From Artemia franciscana (lineage: Eukaryota > Arthropoda > Branchiopoda > Anostraca > Artemiidae), in assembly GCF_032884065.1 (NCBI RefSeq), contig NC_088873.1, forward strand, positions 36,195,823 through 36,259,822: a DNA stretch of 64,000 nt, in the 5' to 3' direction. The notes under the pieces were generated by a model that saw only the letters and a program-made list of their open reading frames with translations, searched no databases and had not been told where the DNA came from. This document shows positions 13,198 through 27,200 of the stretch, one piece after another. Numbering within the stretch: position 1 is the first letter of the stretch; each line of letters opens with the position of its first letter. The translations under genes and the position numbers were made by a program.

Positions 13198-13470
13198 TGA
13201 GTCTCCTCAATTATTTATTTATTTATTGAGTTTTATTTTTATTTATTTTATTTTTATTTATTTATTATTATTTATCGAGTCTCTCGCAGGAAGCTGGTTG
13301 TATTCGTCATATTTTTTCGTCTTTATCATTTGTGAATCTTCAACTTTCAATACAACTACTTGTTTTATTATATAGAAGATGTATATCGCCACAAAGATAA
13401 AGAAGAAGCGGACTTGAAGAAAAAAAGAAAGAAAAAAGAAAGAGAGGGGGAGGGAGAGAGAAAGAGAAAA

Positions 13471-13501
<31 letters not shown>

Positions 13502-16500
13502 GCAAGAGAGATGCTGATACAGAAAAACTAAAGGGAAGAATAAAGAGAGATTACTATATTCTCTAAGCAGTTCAGACATTCCTTCCAGCCTTCCTCGACA
13601 TTTTCACGGCCATATGGGAGTCTATTAGCAAACGACCAATTGAGAAGCCAGACTTGTTTCCTCCTTTTAAGTGTATCTCTCAGTGTGTTAAGCGACTCGG
13701 CAGCAGAAGGCAACTTTTGACGGGTTGTCAACGCGGCAAAAACTGTTGCACGCAACAAGGAATACGAATCACCACGGAATCGACGCATGCGAGTACAGCC
13801 AGTTCGTATTACAACTTCTCCAAAACCCTGTAAATCAAAGACACAAATTATCATCCAGGCCTATTAGGGCTAGTCTGGTTCAAATAAGTCAGGTCGCAAT
13901 CAATTTCATGTCTAATAAGAGATGATTTCCTAAGATAATAAATACAAGTTCTCCATAATATTTAGTATTTTCAGGCAATTTATCTGTTTTGTATTTCGTT
14001 TTTCCCAATTTGCAACCGATGTGATCAGTGACCCGAGTTTATCGTGGATGCCGTATGTTTAAGATGGCATTTCTGGAAATCGAATACTAAAAGAGATAAG
14101 TGGATGACTGGAAGCAAAACTATACTCCTCCCCATTACTCATTATGTAACGTAAATTAATTAGTATATATAAATTAATAATTAATCAGCATAATTAATTC
14201 CTGCATTTTTTCCCCCTTCAAATCCAGTTGATTTAATTTGCTATCTGTTTATAATCTAACTTTCATTGATTGAAAGACAAATAGCCGAGCACCTTTCATT
14301 GGTTGAAAGACAGAGATAGATCACCTTTCATTGGTTGAAAGACAAAGGGCCGAGCAACAAGTTACACCCTACGATCCTTAGGTAAACTACACTTGTATCA
14401 GATGCGTATCAGCAAGACAAAAAGTCTTAATATACCAGACGGAAGTCTCTCTTGATGAATTTCGTATCTGTAATTCTTTTAATTGTCAATGAACGGATGA
14501 CATATCGCTATTTCTAAGGGAAATAATTGCCAAGAAGAATACATTTTATTTTAAAGGTGTTAAATCGCTTTATTTTTACTCCTCGAAACCACGAATTTAC
14601 TCGAATTATTTTAATAAAATACCGAATTCTTTAAGTGGGTATTGGCGCTCTATGAATATATCTAAGTACATGGCTAAAACGCTCCAAAGCGCTCGAGACA
14701 AGTTATAAGTAGGCAACACTTTATGACGTTTTTTTTGGCTAAATATAAAGTCAGAAGCTGTTCACTACACACCAGATAGTGAACAACAGCTAAAAAATCT
14801 AAAATAAAATTTAAATTAATTATAAATTTAAAATTAAGTTTCCGAACGCACATTCTGGCTAGCAAAAAATATGGCTGTAATTGTCAAAAATATGAATTGC
14901 TATATTAATAAGTGCGAGTTAAAAGCTTACTTTGGTTGTTTTTATCAACTTACACTTTACGCTTTATTATATATTTTACTTTATTTTAATTTAATTATTT
15001 ATTTTACTTTTCTTATGCATTCACCAGCACTGAGATCAAGCTTGTCTCACAGCCCGGTATTATCCAATGCAAGCAATGTGATTTGGTGTGCTGACAGGTT
15101 TTTATGAAACAGACAAAAATCCTCATAGCAAAATAAAAATTTATCACGTACCTCACGAAGTTTTAACGACTGTTTTCTAAATAAGTAAGAAAAAAAAACG
15201 AACTCTCAAAAAAAAAAAAATCATAATTTGGACAAATCACCTAATTTTGAAGAATCATCTTCAAAATCACCTAAGGGAGACAAAATAAAATGATTCGAGA
15301 TAAATCACAAGTGGTGGAAAATCTGTACTTCGGTAATGGCATTGAAGCAGAGGTCTTGGTTGACTTTTATCTCACAAGGTAGCCTCAGGTAAAGGTCTAC
15401 ATTAAACATCTGAGTGAAGGATGAACTCTTCCTCATTGAGGTAGAGTCAACCTCAAGGACTGAAAATTGAGGTAGAGGTTCAACCGCATAGTGTCAGTAC
15501 AAGAAATTAACTAGTTCACAAGAGTGAAACAATTTGTCATACCTTTTTGGTAGTTTTCGCTCTTTCCGTTTGTCCTTGCCATATGGTTTCAGCATAGGCC
15601 ATAATATCAACCCTTGATCCAACAGCCTCTTGACTAATGTCCGATATCATGTCGAAGACACCATCATAAGCAGAGTCTCTATCCACTTCCATAGCAGAGC
15701 GAGGATTGTTCTCTGAAGAAGGCATCGAAGGACAAAAAGAACCGAGGGTCTCAGCTGTAGACATGAGTGACTCACAAGTATAAGTCTTTCTCATTGTTGA
15801 TGACTGAGACATATCATTATCGCTCCTAGAAACCAAAAGTTATCAGGTTAATTTTCAATCGAAAAGAAATATATAAAGTAAGTAATTAATTATAAAACTG
15901 CAAATTAAAAGCTATAAATTAATCGAACTAATTAAGATCTAACAATAATATATTAGACATCGAACAAGATAGAAATAAAACAAGATTCAAAATTCTTGTT
16001 GCTTTTTTAGAGCTATTGATTTACTAAAATAGAATTGCTGAACATCGGTAGCTCTAGCTATTTTGACGATGCTGATGACGAGTAGTAAGGAAACCTGAAA
16101 TTACGAAAAATTGCACTTTTGCAAGATTCGATATTTTTAACGTGATGTTCATTTTTGACTTGTAACTTTATTTTGAACCCACGCTATTTTTATGACTTTT
16201 TAGAACGCTAACATTATTGATCTTAGAACCAAAAATTATCGGGTTATTTCAAATTTAATCGAATAAAATAAAGAAATATAATAGTAAATATTTAATGGTG
16301 GAACTATAAATCAATCAAAATGACCAATATCTAATAATAGCAAATCGTAATTCAATAAACAATAATATAAAAGGTACTGAACAAGATAAAAATAAAACAC
16401 TAATTAATATTATTGTTACTTGATTGAGCCATAGATTCATGAAAGACTTTTCTGACATTAATATAGCGTTGTATAGCCTTTATAGCCCAAGCTACTTTGA

Positions 16501-19500
16501 TGATGCTGACGAAGAATAGTATGGACTTTTTAAATTGCGAAAAATGGACAATTTTCAATTAGCTAGATATACTATTTATAACGTTGCAATTTTAGTAACG
16601 TGTACTTTTAACGTTATTTTGGTCGCTTGATATTTTGATTACTATTTTAGTAAGCTATTTAGTAACGCTTATTTCGAATGTTCGAAGTTATTCCGAGCGT
16701 TCGATTTTTGAGACTATTTTAGTACGCTTTTATCATCAGTCTCAAAACCAAAAATTACAGCTTTATTTCAAATTTAATCAAACAAAATTAGAGGAAATAA
16801 TCTAATATAGCCTATATAAAATCCAATGTATATGTGTCTGTCTGTGTGTCCTGTGGGCATTACTACACTGTTTATCCGATCGCCAAGAAACTTCAAGAAA
16901 TCCTTGGATACATTCTTGGGCAGATTTTAAGCATAAAATCCCCCCAAGGCACCCTTAATAGTTTTCGCGCTGACAGAAATCAGAGACCCCTCAATACAAA
17001 TATATATATAGAGGCAATTGGGGGTTTCTGAAGCATGGTCATAATCGAGATAAGACATGGCTGCAGTTTATTCGACCACACACTCGAGAAGAAACCCAAT
17101 AGAATCACCTAGTCGTAAATTCTTGATGCCGAGTAAAACTGGTCAGCCACGGTCTCGTCCTGTAAGCATCTTAACCAGAGCCAGGTGCGTTTCCGCAGCG
17201 AAAATTATTTCAAATATATTTAGATGGACACAGCTCCACCAGTATTTATTTGTGACGTTTCTTCAGGTGTTATCGTAAATTGGGAGACTATTTTACTAAT
17301 GTGTCTGAACTACCCATAAATGAGTAAATAAGTAAAAGAAAAGATGAGGGAAATTTATTTTTCTATTCACTGCAGGTTAGATAGTAACAGAGCCGGATGA
17401 TTTTTCCGTCTCCGTTTTTTATACAGAATAAATAGATAAGGCAAAAATAGAAAGCTATGACTAGAATAAAAATAACTAGACTAGATTGAACTAGATATCT
17501 AAAAAGATAACTAAAATTAGAATAAAGAAACCTATAACTAGAATAAAGATAACAATATAACTAGACTAGATATAATAAAAAACTAGAAAAACTGTAACAG
17601 ATAAAATAGAAAACTAGAATAAAGACAACATTATAACTAGACTAAATATAACTTGACATATAAATAGGCATCTAGAATAATAAGAATAAAAGAAAATATT
17701 TACATTACTTTGGAAACAACAAAGTAAAAATGTAAATCAGTTTCTTTAATAAGACCAAGAAGTCGCTAGCTAGCTTTTTCTAATAGGTTATCACTTCGTC
17801 TTAATAGAGAATGTCTTAATGACATTCAGTTTAATTTGAATCTTTCGTTAAAAAAATCGGATAAATGGATCCTTCCAGACAACCCCCCACCCGATATTTG
17901 TCAAAAGAAAACGATCAAAAACAAATTAAATAATCCGACCTAAAAATTCATTTATCCGATCTTGACCCCCTCCCTCTACGAAAAATGTGTCCACCTATGG
18001 CCAATAACAAATCAAATTTTTTTTTTTGTATATTCAATACTGTTATGGGTATATACAGTATATTCAAATTCAACTATTGATCGCTAAGGTGATATTGAAG
18101 AGAACACTGGGAAGACTTAGGAATTAGACTTACCCACGTCCATTTTTGTAGCATAAAACAAAGCCGCTTTGTTGATCAACTCTAAGGTTGATTAAATAGT
18201 TTATGGTAACATTGTTTGACAACTATTTTTTCGAGTTGGATGACTTGAATACTAAACTCCTTATTTATGTTTACTTATACAGATAAGGCATTCGCTTACC
18301 TAGACTCTGAGAGCGGTGTTAGTACAAACGGGCTTGAGCCGTTTTCTGAATTGAATTCTGACGCTTCAACAGAGTCACCTAAACTAACCCACTTCTTAGG
18401 CAGTTTGAGAAGTGTTCGCGAACTAACACTTGGCTGTGAGCCAGATCGGCTAAGCGGGGAGAAGCAGTCTTGCTGAGGCGACCTTTCTGGCAATCCTAAT
18501 GTACTATGTCGATAGTTTGGATTACCTGGTGATTTAGTAATGCTCATAGACCTAAAACAAAATAAGTAGAAATTAAATGAGGCTCCAAGCCATTTCCCGT
18601 CGAAAAATTAAATCTTTGAAAGACGATAGTTAATTGTCAGGAAAGTATTATATTGGTCATTATACGAAATAAAAACGCTGGGAAGTTTTTAATTAAGGCA
18701 GTTAACTCTAAGGAAAAAATTTATATATTTACTAATAGAAGTCCCAATATTTCGAATTCACATGCGGAAGTCTTTATCAACAGGAATAAAAGAGTGGAGA
18801 AAAAAAGAAAAAAATAAATCCAAAAAGTTGTTTTTAAACCAATTATTACCACTACAAATTAAGATTGTGTGTTTTTCTCGAACACTACAATATTTTCCCT
18901 TTGGCAGGTTCTTGGTCTTTAAACCAGAAAAATGCTTCATCTGTCCCATTTTTTGAGCAAGACCCCGACACAAGAGATTATTTTCCCTTCGTGGCCGTCA
19001 AATGTGCAATCAATCCTTTTCAAACCTTTGTCATGCGGAAAAATGCTTTGTCACCATAACTAGACAAACTTGTGTACAAAACACAAAAAGGATTTAAAAA
19101 GCAACATAATATGCGTTTGAAAGATTGAGATGACTAGGACGATGACGTTTTGCAGATGAAGGATTGCCAAAGATCGTCCTTTACGGCAGCCATCTAGGAT
19201 CAAACAAAAACTAAGTCATCCGCCAAATCCAGGGAAAATACTGATTATAATCATTCCTCATGTTCGAAGGTCACGAGGCCTTCGAACCACCCCGAATGAG
19301 GTGGAAGGAGGCCGTAAGGAAGAATTTAAGATACATTGGAACTAATTGGTATGGTATAAAGAGCTTTGAATAGATTGGAATTAAGTAAGAGCGTGCGTAT
19401 CTGTGTTGGCCTCAGGCGGCAAGGTGCTACAGTGAGTTGGTAGTAGTAGTAGCAGTATAATTTTTCCCCATATAAAATACATTTTTAGTGACAGAATTGA

Positions 19501-21213
19501 TGCCACCTTGTAGAGGCGGCGTGGCAAAAGCACTGGTGAAGATAATTTTACTGTAATTTTAAGAGACATGCAGGCTAAAATTAAATAAATGACCAATTCT
19601 TCATTTATACATTTTATTTTATTAGAAATGGTGGGCATGAATGTTGTTTGATTTTGGGATGGCTAATATGTATCACATATAATGATCTTTCTTTCAAATT
19701 ACTCAAAAATACGTAATTTGTATTTTTTGAGAAAAACATGCTTAAAACTATTTTCAGCGACAGACGATGCTACCATGTGTGACGGGTGGCAAAAACACCG
19801 GCGAAGACAATTTTACAGTATTTTTATGAGCCAAGCAGTCTCAGAGACTAGAGTCTAAAGTCACATAATTGTCCCATTCTCCGTATATACATTTAATTTT
19901 AGCAGAAAAGATGGGAATGAATGTCTTTTTGTCAAGGGTGGCCAATATATAATATATTTCTTTCATATTGCCTAAAAAATACATGATTTGTATATTTAAA
20001 AAAATAATTTTCTAAAACCCGCTTTCAGAAACAGAGTTTGTGCTACCATGCGAAGACTAGGTGTCAAAAGCTCATACGAAATTTATTTTAATGAATTTTT
20101 AAGAATTTACATACTGTTTTTTCTTTGTCTTTGAAAAATTTTGTTTAAAAAGTATATCTAAGATTTTAAATCCCATACAGAGTTACGTCATAATACTTCA
20201 ACGCATGTGGAAGAAGGTGTTTCTGTAGTCAACTGTGTCGACTCAGGCCACAAAGTTTCAACTGTGGATTAAAAATTCAATAATATATTACATATACCAA
20301 ACCTGTGGTGGATTAATTGAATTATTTTCCCCCAGGAAGCATATTAAGAATTAAAGCGTATTTTTTTGGGTTGTCCCAAACATGCTAATATTCGCCAGGG
20401 CTCATTTTGAAAATAAACGCAATGTTTATTTTATTTTGTATAGGATTTTATGCGATATTTAAATATTATATTTTTTGTCACCTTTTTATTAATAATCAAA
20501 AATAATAATAATAAAACAAGACAAGTAAATTTTGCTAGAAAAAAGTGAAAAGGTATGTATAAATTTAGGTAAGGATGTAAGTAGGTAAGAGTAAGTAAAA
20601 GATAAACTTGCCTAGGAAAAAGGAATCACACTAAACTTAACCAAATGGGAAAAAACAAAAACGTTGGATTGAAAAATGCCATTAAAAATGCGATTATGAG
20701 AGTATTGGGAGGAAAACTATGAAAAGATCACGTTGTTTTGACTGCTATTCTTTTTTTCTTTATATATTTTAAATATTATTATGTATTTCATATTATTATT
20801 ATATATTCTATTATTATATACTCTATTATATTATAGTATTCTATTATTATTATTATATCATTATATATAATTATTATATATTCGTTAGATATTAGGTATT
20901 TTAGATCCCCTAGGAATAAACCTAACACTCTTTATTTACTATCTTCTGCATTATCCTATGTAACTTGAGTTTTTTATTGCACAATCCTCCCACCCCTTAA
21001 ACATCGCAATATATCTAAGATATGCTCTTTATTTCTAAAATTCTTCATATAGTTCAAGTTTTTTTTTAAAGTTTTACCTTAACTTGTATTAAGATAGTAT
21101 TAAGGGCTAACTGCATAGAAAGTAGTTTAACCTATCATATAAGTATTTATAGATTCAACTTTCTTATACCAAAATTCAATTTTGCAGCGAAATAGCCAGT
21201 GACTTCAGCTTTC

Positions 21214-21265
<52 letters not shown>

Positions 21266-24200
21266 GAGAAAAGAAGTAACAAGTTCAGTATATGGTGATA
21301 TTACCCTAGTTGAGAAGTATCTGATAGCGTTATCCTAGTTGGGCAAAAACACAAGAGGGAGAGATACAACAAACGTGATAGTAAAAAAAGGTAAAAACAA
21401 TTACAGAAGTTCACTATTTGTCTCATACAAAAACGAAGTAATAATATGGGCAAAGCCGTATCCAGGGGGGGGGGATACCGGATTTGGACCCCCTGATTTT
21501 TCTTTCCGACTTGTAAAAAATAACAAAATTACATATAAAAAAATTTATGATGCGTATTGTTAATTTTTGATTCGTAAACCCTTCCCGACAAAAATACCCT
21601 CCCCTCGGAAAATCCCGGATACGCCCTTGAATATGAGGATTTATACCAATTTTATTGACATGATCCTTCTTTGCCTACCTCCAAAGAAATCACCAAACAA
21701 CTTAAATCATTTTTGATTGCATTCTAACCTAATTTAGGCACCCAGGCTGTGAGTTACCCCCTTACTGGCTATTTAGTAGACCTATGTAGTAGCATAATAT
21801 TTGTAGGCATGAATATATAATGAGTCGGAGGTAATAGGCTTGGGACTGTCTGTGCAGGATTTCGACTCTTGTTGATAGAAGAGCATCGCCAAGTGCTGAA
21901 AACCATGTTGTGACCAAGATGGGCCCAGGATTGCACAAAGCCTCCAACTTACTGGAGGTCCCAGGGACTTCTTGCTGTCCGGTTCTAAGCCGGCTTAAGC
22001 GCTTCGGTGTAGACTTGAGAAGATATGTTGGTCCCCATCCTGCACTGGTATCCGGGATCACTGCTTTTCTTGAGGCCAAAATAATTTCAAAGATTTAAAG
22101 AACATGAAAATTGGAACTTGGAATGTTACGACGTTAAAAAATGACTATCGCATCGACATTTTGACTGACGAATTCAGACGGTTTGAACTGGATTTATTAG
22201 GAGTTTCAGAAACTCATATCCCAGGGGTAGGAAGCATGAAATTAGGTGACATAGAATTTGTTTACTCAGGAAGGAAGGATGGGGTACATAGACAGGGAGT
22301 AGGGCTCATGATGAATAAGGAAGCTGCTAAGTCTTGTTTAGGCTGCGAAGGTATTAATAATAGAATACTAATTGCTCATTTTATGACTAAAAAGTTTAGG
22401 GTATCAGTTATAGTAGTATATGCCCCCATTGAACCAACTGATGGAGATACTAGTGACTCAGATGAATTTTACTTACAGTTACAGGAGCAAATAGACAGGG
22501 TACCAGGTAAAAATATGGTGTTTTTGCTAGGAGATTTTAATGCCCAGGTTGGTAGAAATAGGGATAGATGGTATCCTAGCCTAGGTAATTTTGGTGTAGG
22601 AAAAGAAAACAGTAATGGCTATAGGCTTTTGCAATTTTGTAGGTATAACAACCTAGTTATAACCAATACGGTGTTTGGTCACAAAATGGCCTATAAGTTG
22701 ACATGGTATTAACGTGATGGTAAGACAGCAAACCTTATTGATTATGTTATTGTAAGGGACAGTTGAGTACTAAACTTGAGAGTTTAAAATTTGACAATGT
22801 GGAAGATGGATGGAATAATTTCAGAAAAACAATTTGTGAAGTTGCTGATGGTGTCCTAGGGAAGAGTGCTAAGACAGTAACTAGGAATATTAGTGAAAAA
22901 GCTTTAGGTTTAATAGAGAGTAGAAGGGGTTTGTATAAGAATTATCTGAGCGATAGGTCGTATGAAAACAAAAGGAATGTAAAGAAAGTGGAGAAAGCAT
23001 TAAAATATGAACTAAGGAGATGTGAAATGGAGGCGATGGATAAAATTGCTGAGGATCTGGAAGATGCGGCTAGACGGCATAATAGTAAAATATTATACTG
23101 GCATGTTAATAAATTGAAAGGGAGTAGCCGATCCGGACTAGTCCCAGTTAAAGATAGAAATGGGGTCACAATTAGTGATAAGGAAAAAGTTAAAGAAAGA
23201 TGGGTGGAACATTTTGAGAATGTGCTAAACCGAGATACAGTTGCAGGAAAAGATATAGATGAAAATGAAAAAGTTTGTGATACCTTGGATGTGAAGGAAG
23301 ATTTGTTTAGTGAGGAAGAATTAGCGACAGTACTAGAAGGATTAAAAAATAATAAGGCCCCAGGTGCTGATAGTATGATTAATGAGTTCCTTAAATATGG
23401 TGGCTCTGAGGTTAGGAATAAGCTACTGAAGATTATGAACATGATTTTTGAAAAAGGGGAAGTACCCAATGATTTTAGGAAAACCTTAATTAAACCACTG
23501 TATAAGAAAGGTGACAAGAGTGAATGTCGGAAGTATCGAGGCATTAGTCTGGTCTCTGTAGGTAGCAAATTACTGAGTAATATGATACTTTTTAGACTGA
23601 GACATGCTGTAGACAAAGTTTTAAGGGAAGAACAATGCGGTTTTAGAAAAGGTAGAGGATGTGTCGACCATGTTTTCACTCTTAGGTTAATAATTGAGAA
23701 GTCCCTTCGTTGTCAAACACCTTTGGTCCTTAGTTTTATCGATTATGAGCAAGCTTTCGATTCTGTTGATAGAACAGCGTTAACAAAGGTCTTATCGTTA
23801 TATGGTATACCAGAAAAATACATTAAAGTGATTTGCGCTATGTACGAGAATAATACTGCTGCGGTTAAGGTAGGAAATGAGGTTAGCAACTGGTTTTGTA
23901 TTAAATCAGGAGTTAAGCAGGGTTGTGTTCTATCCCCCTTTATATGGATCATTTTGATGGACTTCGTCTTAAGGAGCACAGGAAAGGCAATTGGAGACCA
24001 TGGAATCAAATGGGGAGGAAGAACGCTCCTGGACTTAGATTATGCTGATGATTTAAGCATATTAGATGAAAGTGTGAGCAAAATGAATGAATTTTTAGAG
24101 GTTTTACGAGTTCAGGGTGCTAAAATAGGCTTGAAAATTAATGTTAAGAAGACTAAGTCACTAAGGTTAGGAATAAGTGAAGATGAACAGGTGACCTTAG

Positions 24201-27200
24201 GTAACGAAAATATTGATCAGGTTGGGAGCTTCAGTTACCTTGGTAGTATTATTAGTAAAGATGGTGGGAGCAGTGAAGATGTTAAAAGTAGAATAGCTAA
24301 AGCTCAGGGTGTTTTTTCACAGTTAAAAAAGGTTTGGAAGAATAGAAAGATAAGCCTACAAACCAAGATTAGAATATTGGAAGCTACAGTGATGACAGTG
24401 GTCAAATATGGCTCTGAAGCATGGACACTCCGAAAAGCAGATGAAAATTTACTAGATGTTTTCCAGAGAAATTGCCTACGGATTGTTCTGGGTACCCGGC
24501 TGACTGACCGTATTTCAAACAGTAGGTTGTACGAAAAGTGTGGTTCAATCCCGCTTTCTGGGGCTATAATGAAAGAAAGGTTGAGATGGCTAGGCCACGT
24601 TCTACGGATGAAGGATGACAGATTACCGAAGATTGTTCTTTTTGGCCAACCGTCTGGGGCTACACGGAAAGCAGGTCGTCCTTGTCTGGGTTGAGAGGAT
24701 GTCATAAATAAAAATTTAAAGGAATGGGAACTTCCTGGGAGGGTGTAAAGAGGGAGGCTTTAAATAGATTAGGTTGGAGGAGGAGCGTGCGTAGCTGTGT
24801 TGGCCTCAGGCGGCTTGGTGCTGCAGTGAGTTATTAGTAGTAGTAGTAGTAGTAGTATTTTAAATAACTTAACGCACATGAACAAGTCATCTTGGTTACA
24901 TTTCAATTATACAAACACTGAGTCTACCAAACCAACTGATTAGTAAAGGGTAGAGTTTTCCATCGATTTCATAAATCCAGGGAAAATACTGATTATTATC
25001 ATTCCTCACGTTCAAAAGTCACGAGGCGGTCAAGGTAGTCGGAAATTTTCGACAGCCTTGACCAACACATACTTAGTTTACTGATAGATACTCAAAGAAT
25101 CCCTGAGGTTTTATCCAGCAATGAAAAAGAAACAAAAAGTGATAGTTATCATGATAGTGACAGATATCATTGATAGTTATCAAAGGCCATTATTATTCTT
25201 GATTATTATTAAGTATAATAACGGCCTCTCCGCCAATCAAATCCGAAAGAGCTAGATTCTCAATCAGATACCAGATTCCTCATGTTGTAAATAAACTTAA
25301 CTTAGTAGAAATGTCCCGAAGTTTTCACGAGTCCATTTTCTTTGAAAAAACATATTTCAAAAATAGTTCTTTGCCTGGACGTCGGGATTGATTAATAATA
25401 GATTTTAGTATGTATTTTGCTGTGGCGTTCTCGCACTGGGTGGCCTCCTCTGTCATCTCCTACCTTGTATGTTTTTTTTTTTAATTATTAGTATGACGAG
25501 ACGTTGTGTTTTTTTTCTATGCATTTTTACTGCCCCAGCCTTACGAGCTCTGCTCTCTGTTGGGGCATATTATTGTTTCTGTATATTTTTAATTGGAATC
25601 AATAAATATTGATTGATTGATTGATTATCCTTTCTCAGGTTCATAGCTCCAAAGATAAGGTTGATAAAATTTCGAAGGTGTCCATTTAAATCCATGTAAC
25701 CACGTGTCACGGCACACTTTTAAACACGTGCCAGGAACAGCTTTTACAAAATGACACTCCAGAAAAGAGCGGCAAAGTTGAAGCAGCACTGGCTATAAAA
25801 ATAAAAAGAAAGGCGGATAAAAATAAATAGCAAAGAAATGAAGAAAAATAATAAAGTTATCAATAATAAAAAATAAGGAATAGAGATCAAAGAATATGAG
25901 ATTGAATCATAGGACACCAAAAACTTACCAAATTATAAATCGGTTCTTTACAAAAACTACTAGAGCAGGAGGGTGGAGGGGTTTGTACAATTAAAAGCCA
26001 AACTTAGACCCCATTTCCGTTGTATTTTGAGATTTTAATTTGCTGTCATAGTTTTCTAAGGGATAATTCTCGACCGATCCTTTGGGTATATTTGAATTTA
26101 CGTATATACGATTTTAAATGTTATTGGTACTTGTCTATTATATAAAACACACTCGAGAATTGAATTTTGGGACAATAAAATATGATGAAGATATCAGAAA
26201 AACTGTGGGAAATTGGAGGAACTGGTCATATAATGGAAGTAGATGAACCCCTTGACCTAGTTCATTTTAGTTCATTATTAACACGATTCTTGAAGCCACC
26301 GGTTTGTTTGCTTTCACTAGTGATAGACCATAGTGTCTCACCATGGATGTTCAAATTAATGTGAAGTGTGCGTGTTTTCTGTGCAACAGAAAAACTGTGG
26401 GAAATTGGAGGAACTGGTCATATAATGGAAGTAGATGAATCCTTGTTTACAAAAAGGAAAAATAATACAGGAAGAATCTTACTACAATAGTTTGGTGGAG
26501 TGTGCCGGGAAATCGGGAAAGGTTTTTACTGAAGGTCCCCGACCGAGGAGAAGAAACTTTAATCCAACAAATTAAGCCTAACATAGAGCCAGAATCAAGA
26601 ACCATTTCAGATTCTTGGAAGGGCTACAGCACATCTGAGCTGGAAAAAGCAGTTTTCACTCATTTGAAAGAGAACCACAAAAATACTTTTGTTGACCCAG
26701 AAACCGGCGCCTCTACCCAAAGAGTAGAGAGAATGTGGGGTTCCGCAAAGTGGAGGAACCGAGTTACATCCCACCCTCATTTACATTCATACTTGGTAGA
26801 GTGCATGTGGCTGGCAGTAGTAAAGCCAAAAGGCCGAGTTCAAATTTAACGCGATTCTTGAGGACATTTCTGCGTTCTGGGAGCGTATTTCCAAGTTGTA
26901 GTTTTCAAAATTTTGCTAATAAAGTATTCTATTTTCATCATATTTTTTTATTAGCATTAACCAAACTTCACTTCTCGAGTGTGTTTTATATAATAGACAA
27001 GTACCATCTTATTTCCCCATTTGAAATGCCCAGTCAGGTTTTCAACAGTCTGGAATCAGGACACATTCTGCGCCATGTGATTTATTTGCACATAATTTGT
27101 TTTAATCTGAAACTAATATTGACATCCGACTACAATAACAAATTTCTTTTTGACATTATATTGACAGGTATCAAAACACATATTTTTCTGATGTAACCAT

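Larger units (their letters stand above)
21786..24857 (+). mobile_element. Non-LTR retrotransposon (CFDP2/RTE-like), nearly complete, inactive
   Basis: Copy 1 of the family. It starts inside the 5' untranslated region compared with the copy at 53226 and ends in a (TAG)n tail at 24834-24857. An endonuclease frame (22104-22712) and an RT frame (22763-24694) are separated by a stop and a deletion of about 190 bp relative to 54800-54992. The deletion removed the endonuclease's last catalytic block and the linker, and shifted the frame. The element lies in sense opposite to the OTULIN-like gene, in its largest intron. The clade is uncertain: RTE-like is my best reading. Confidence 0.88.

Noticed and set aside
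13340..13579. Extension of the exon 7 frame through the purine tract
   Set aside because: The donor AATATA|GTAATC and the smooth OTULIN-like join to exon 8 explain the end; the extension is low-complexity only.
22942..24009. Minus-strand frames of 245 and 88 codons
   Set aside because: They are antisense shadows of the LINE reverse transcriptase, which has all RT motifs on the plus strand.
26735..27196. 153-codon frame overlapping the Merlin end
   Set aside because: It is out of frame with the transposase and runs through the inverted repeat into flanking DNA.
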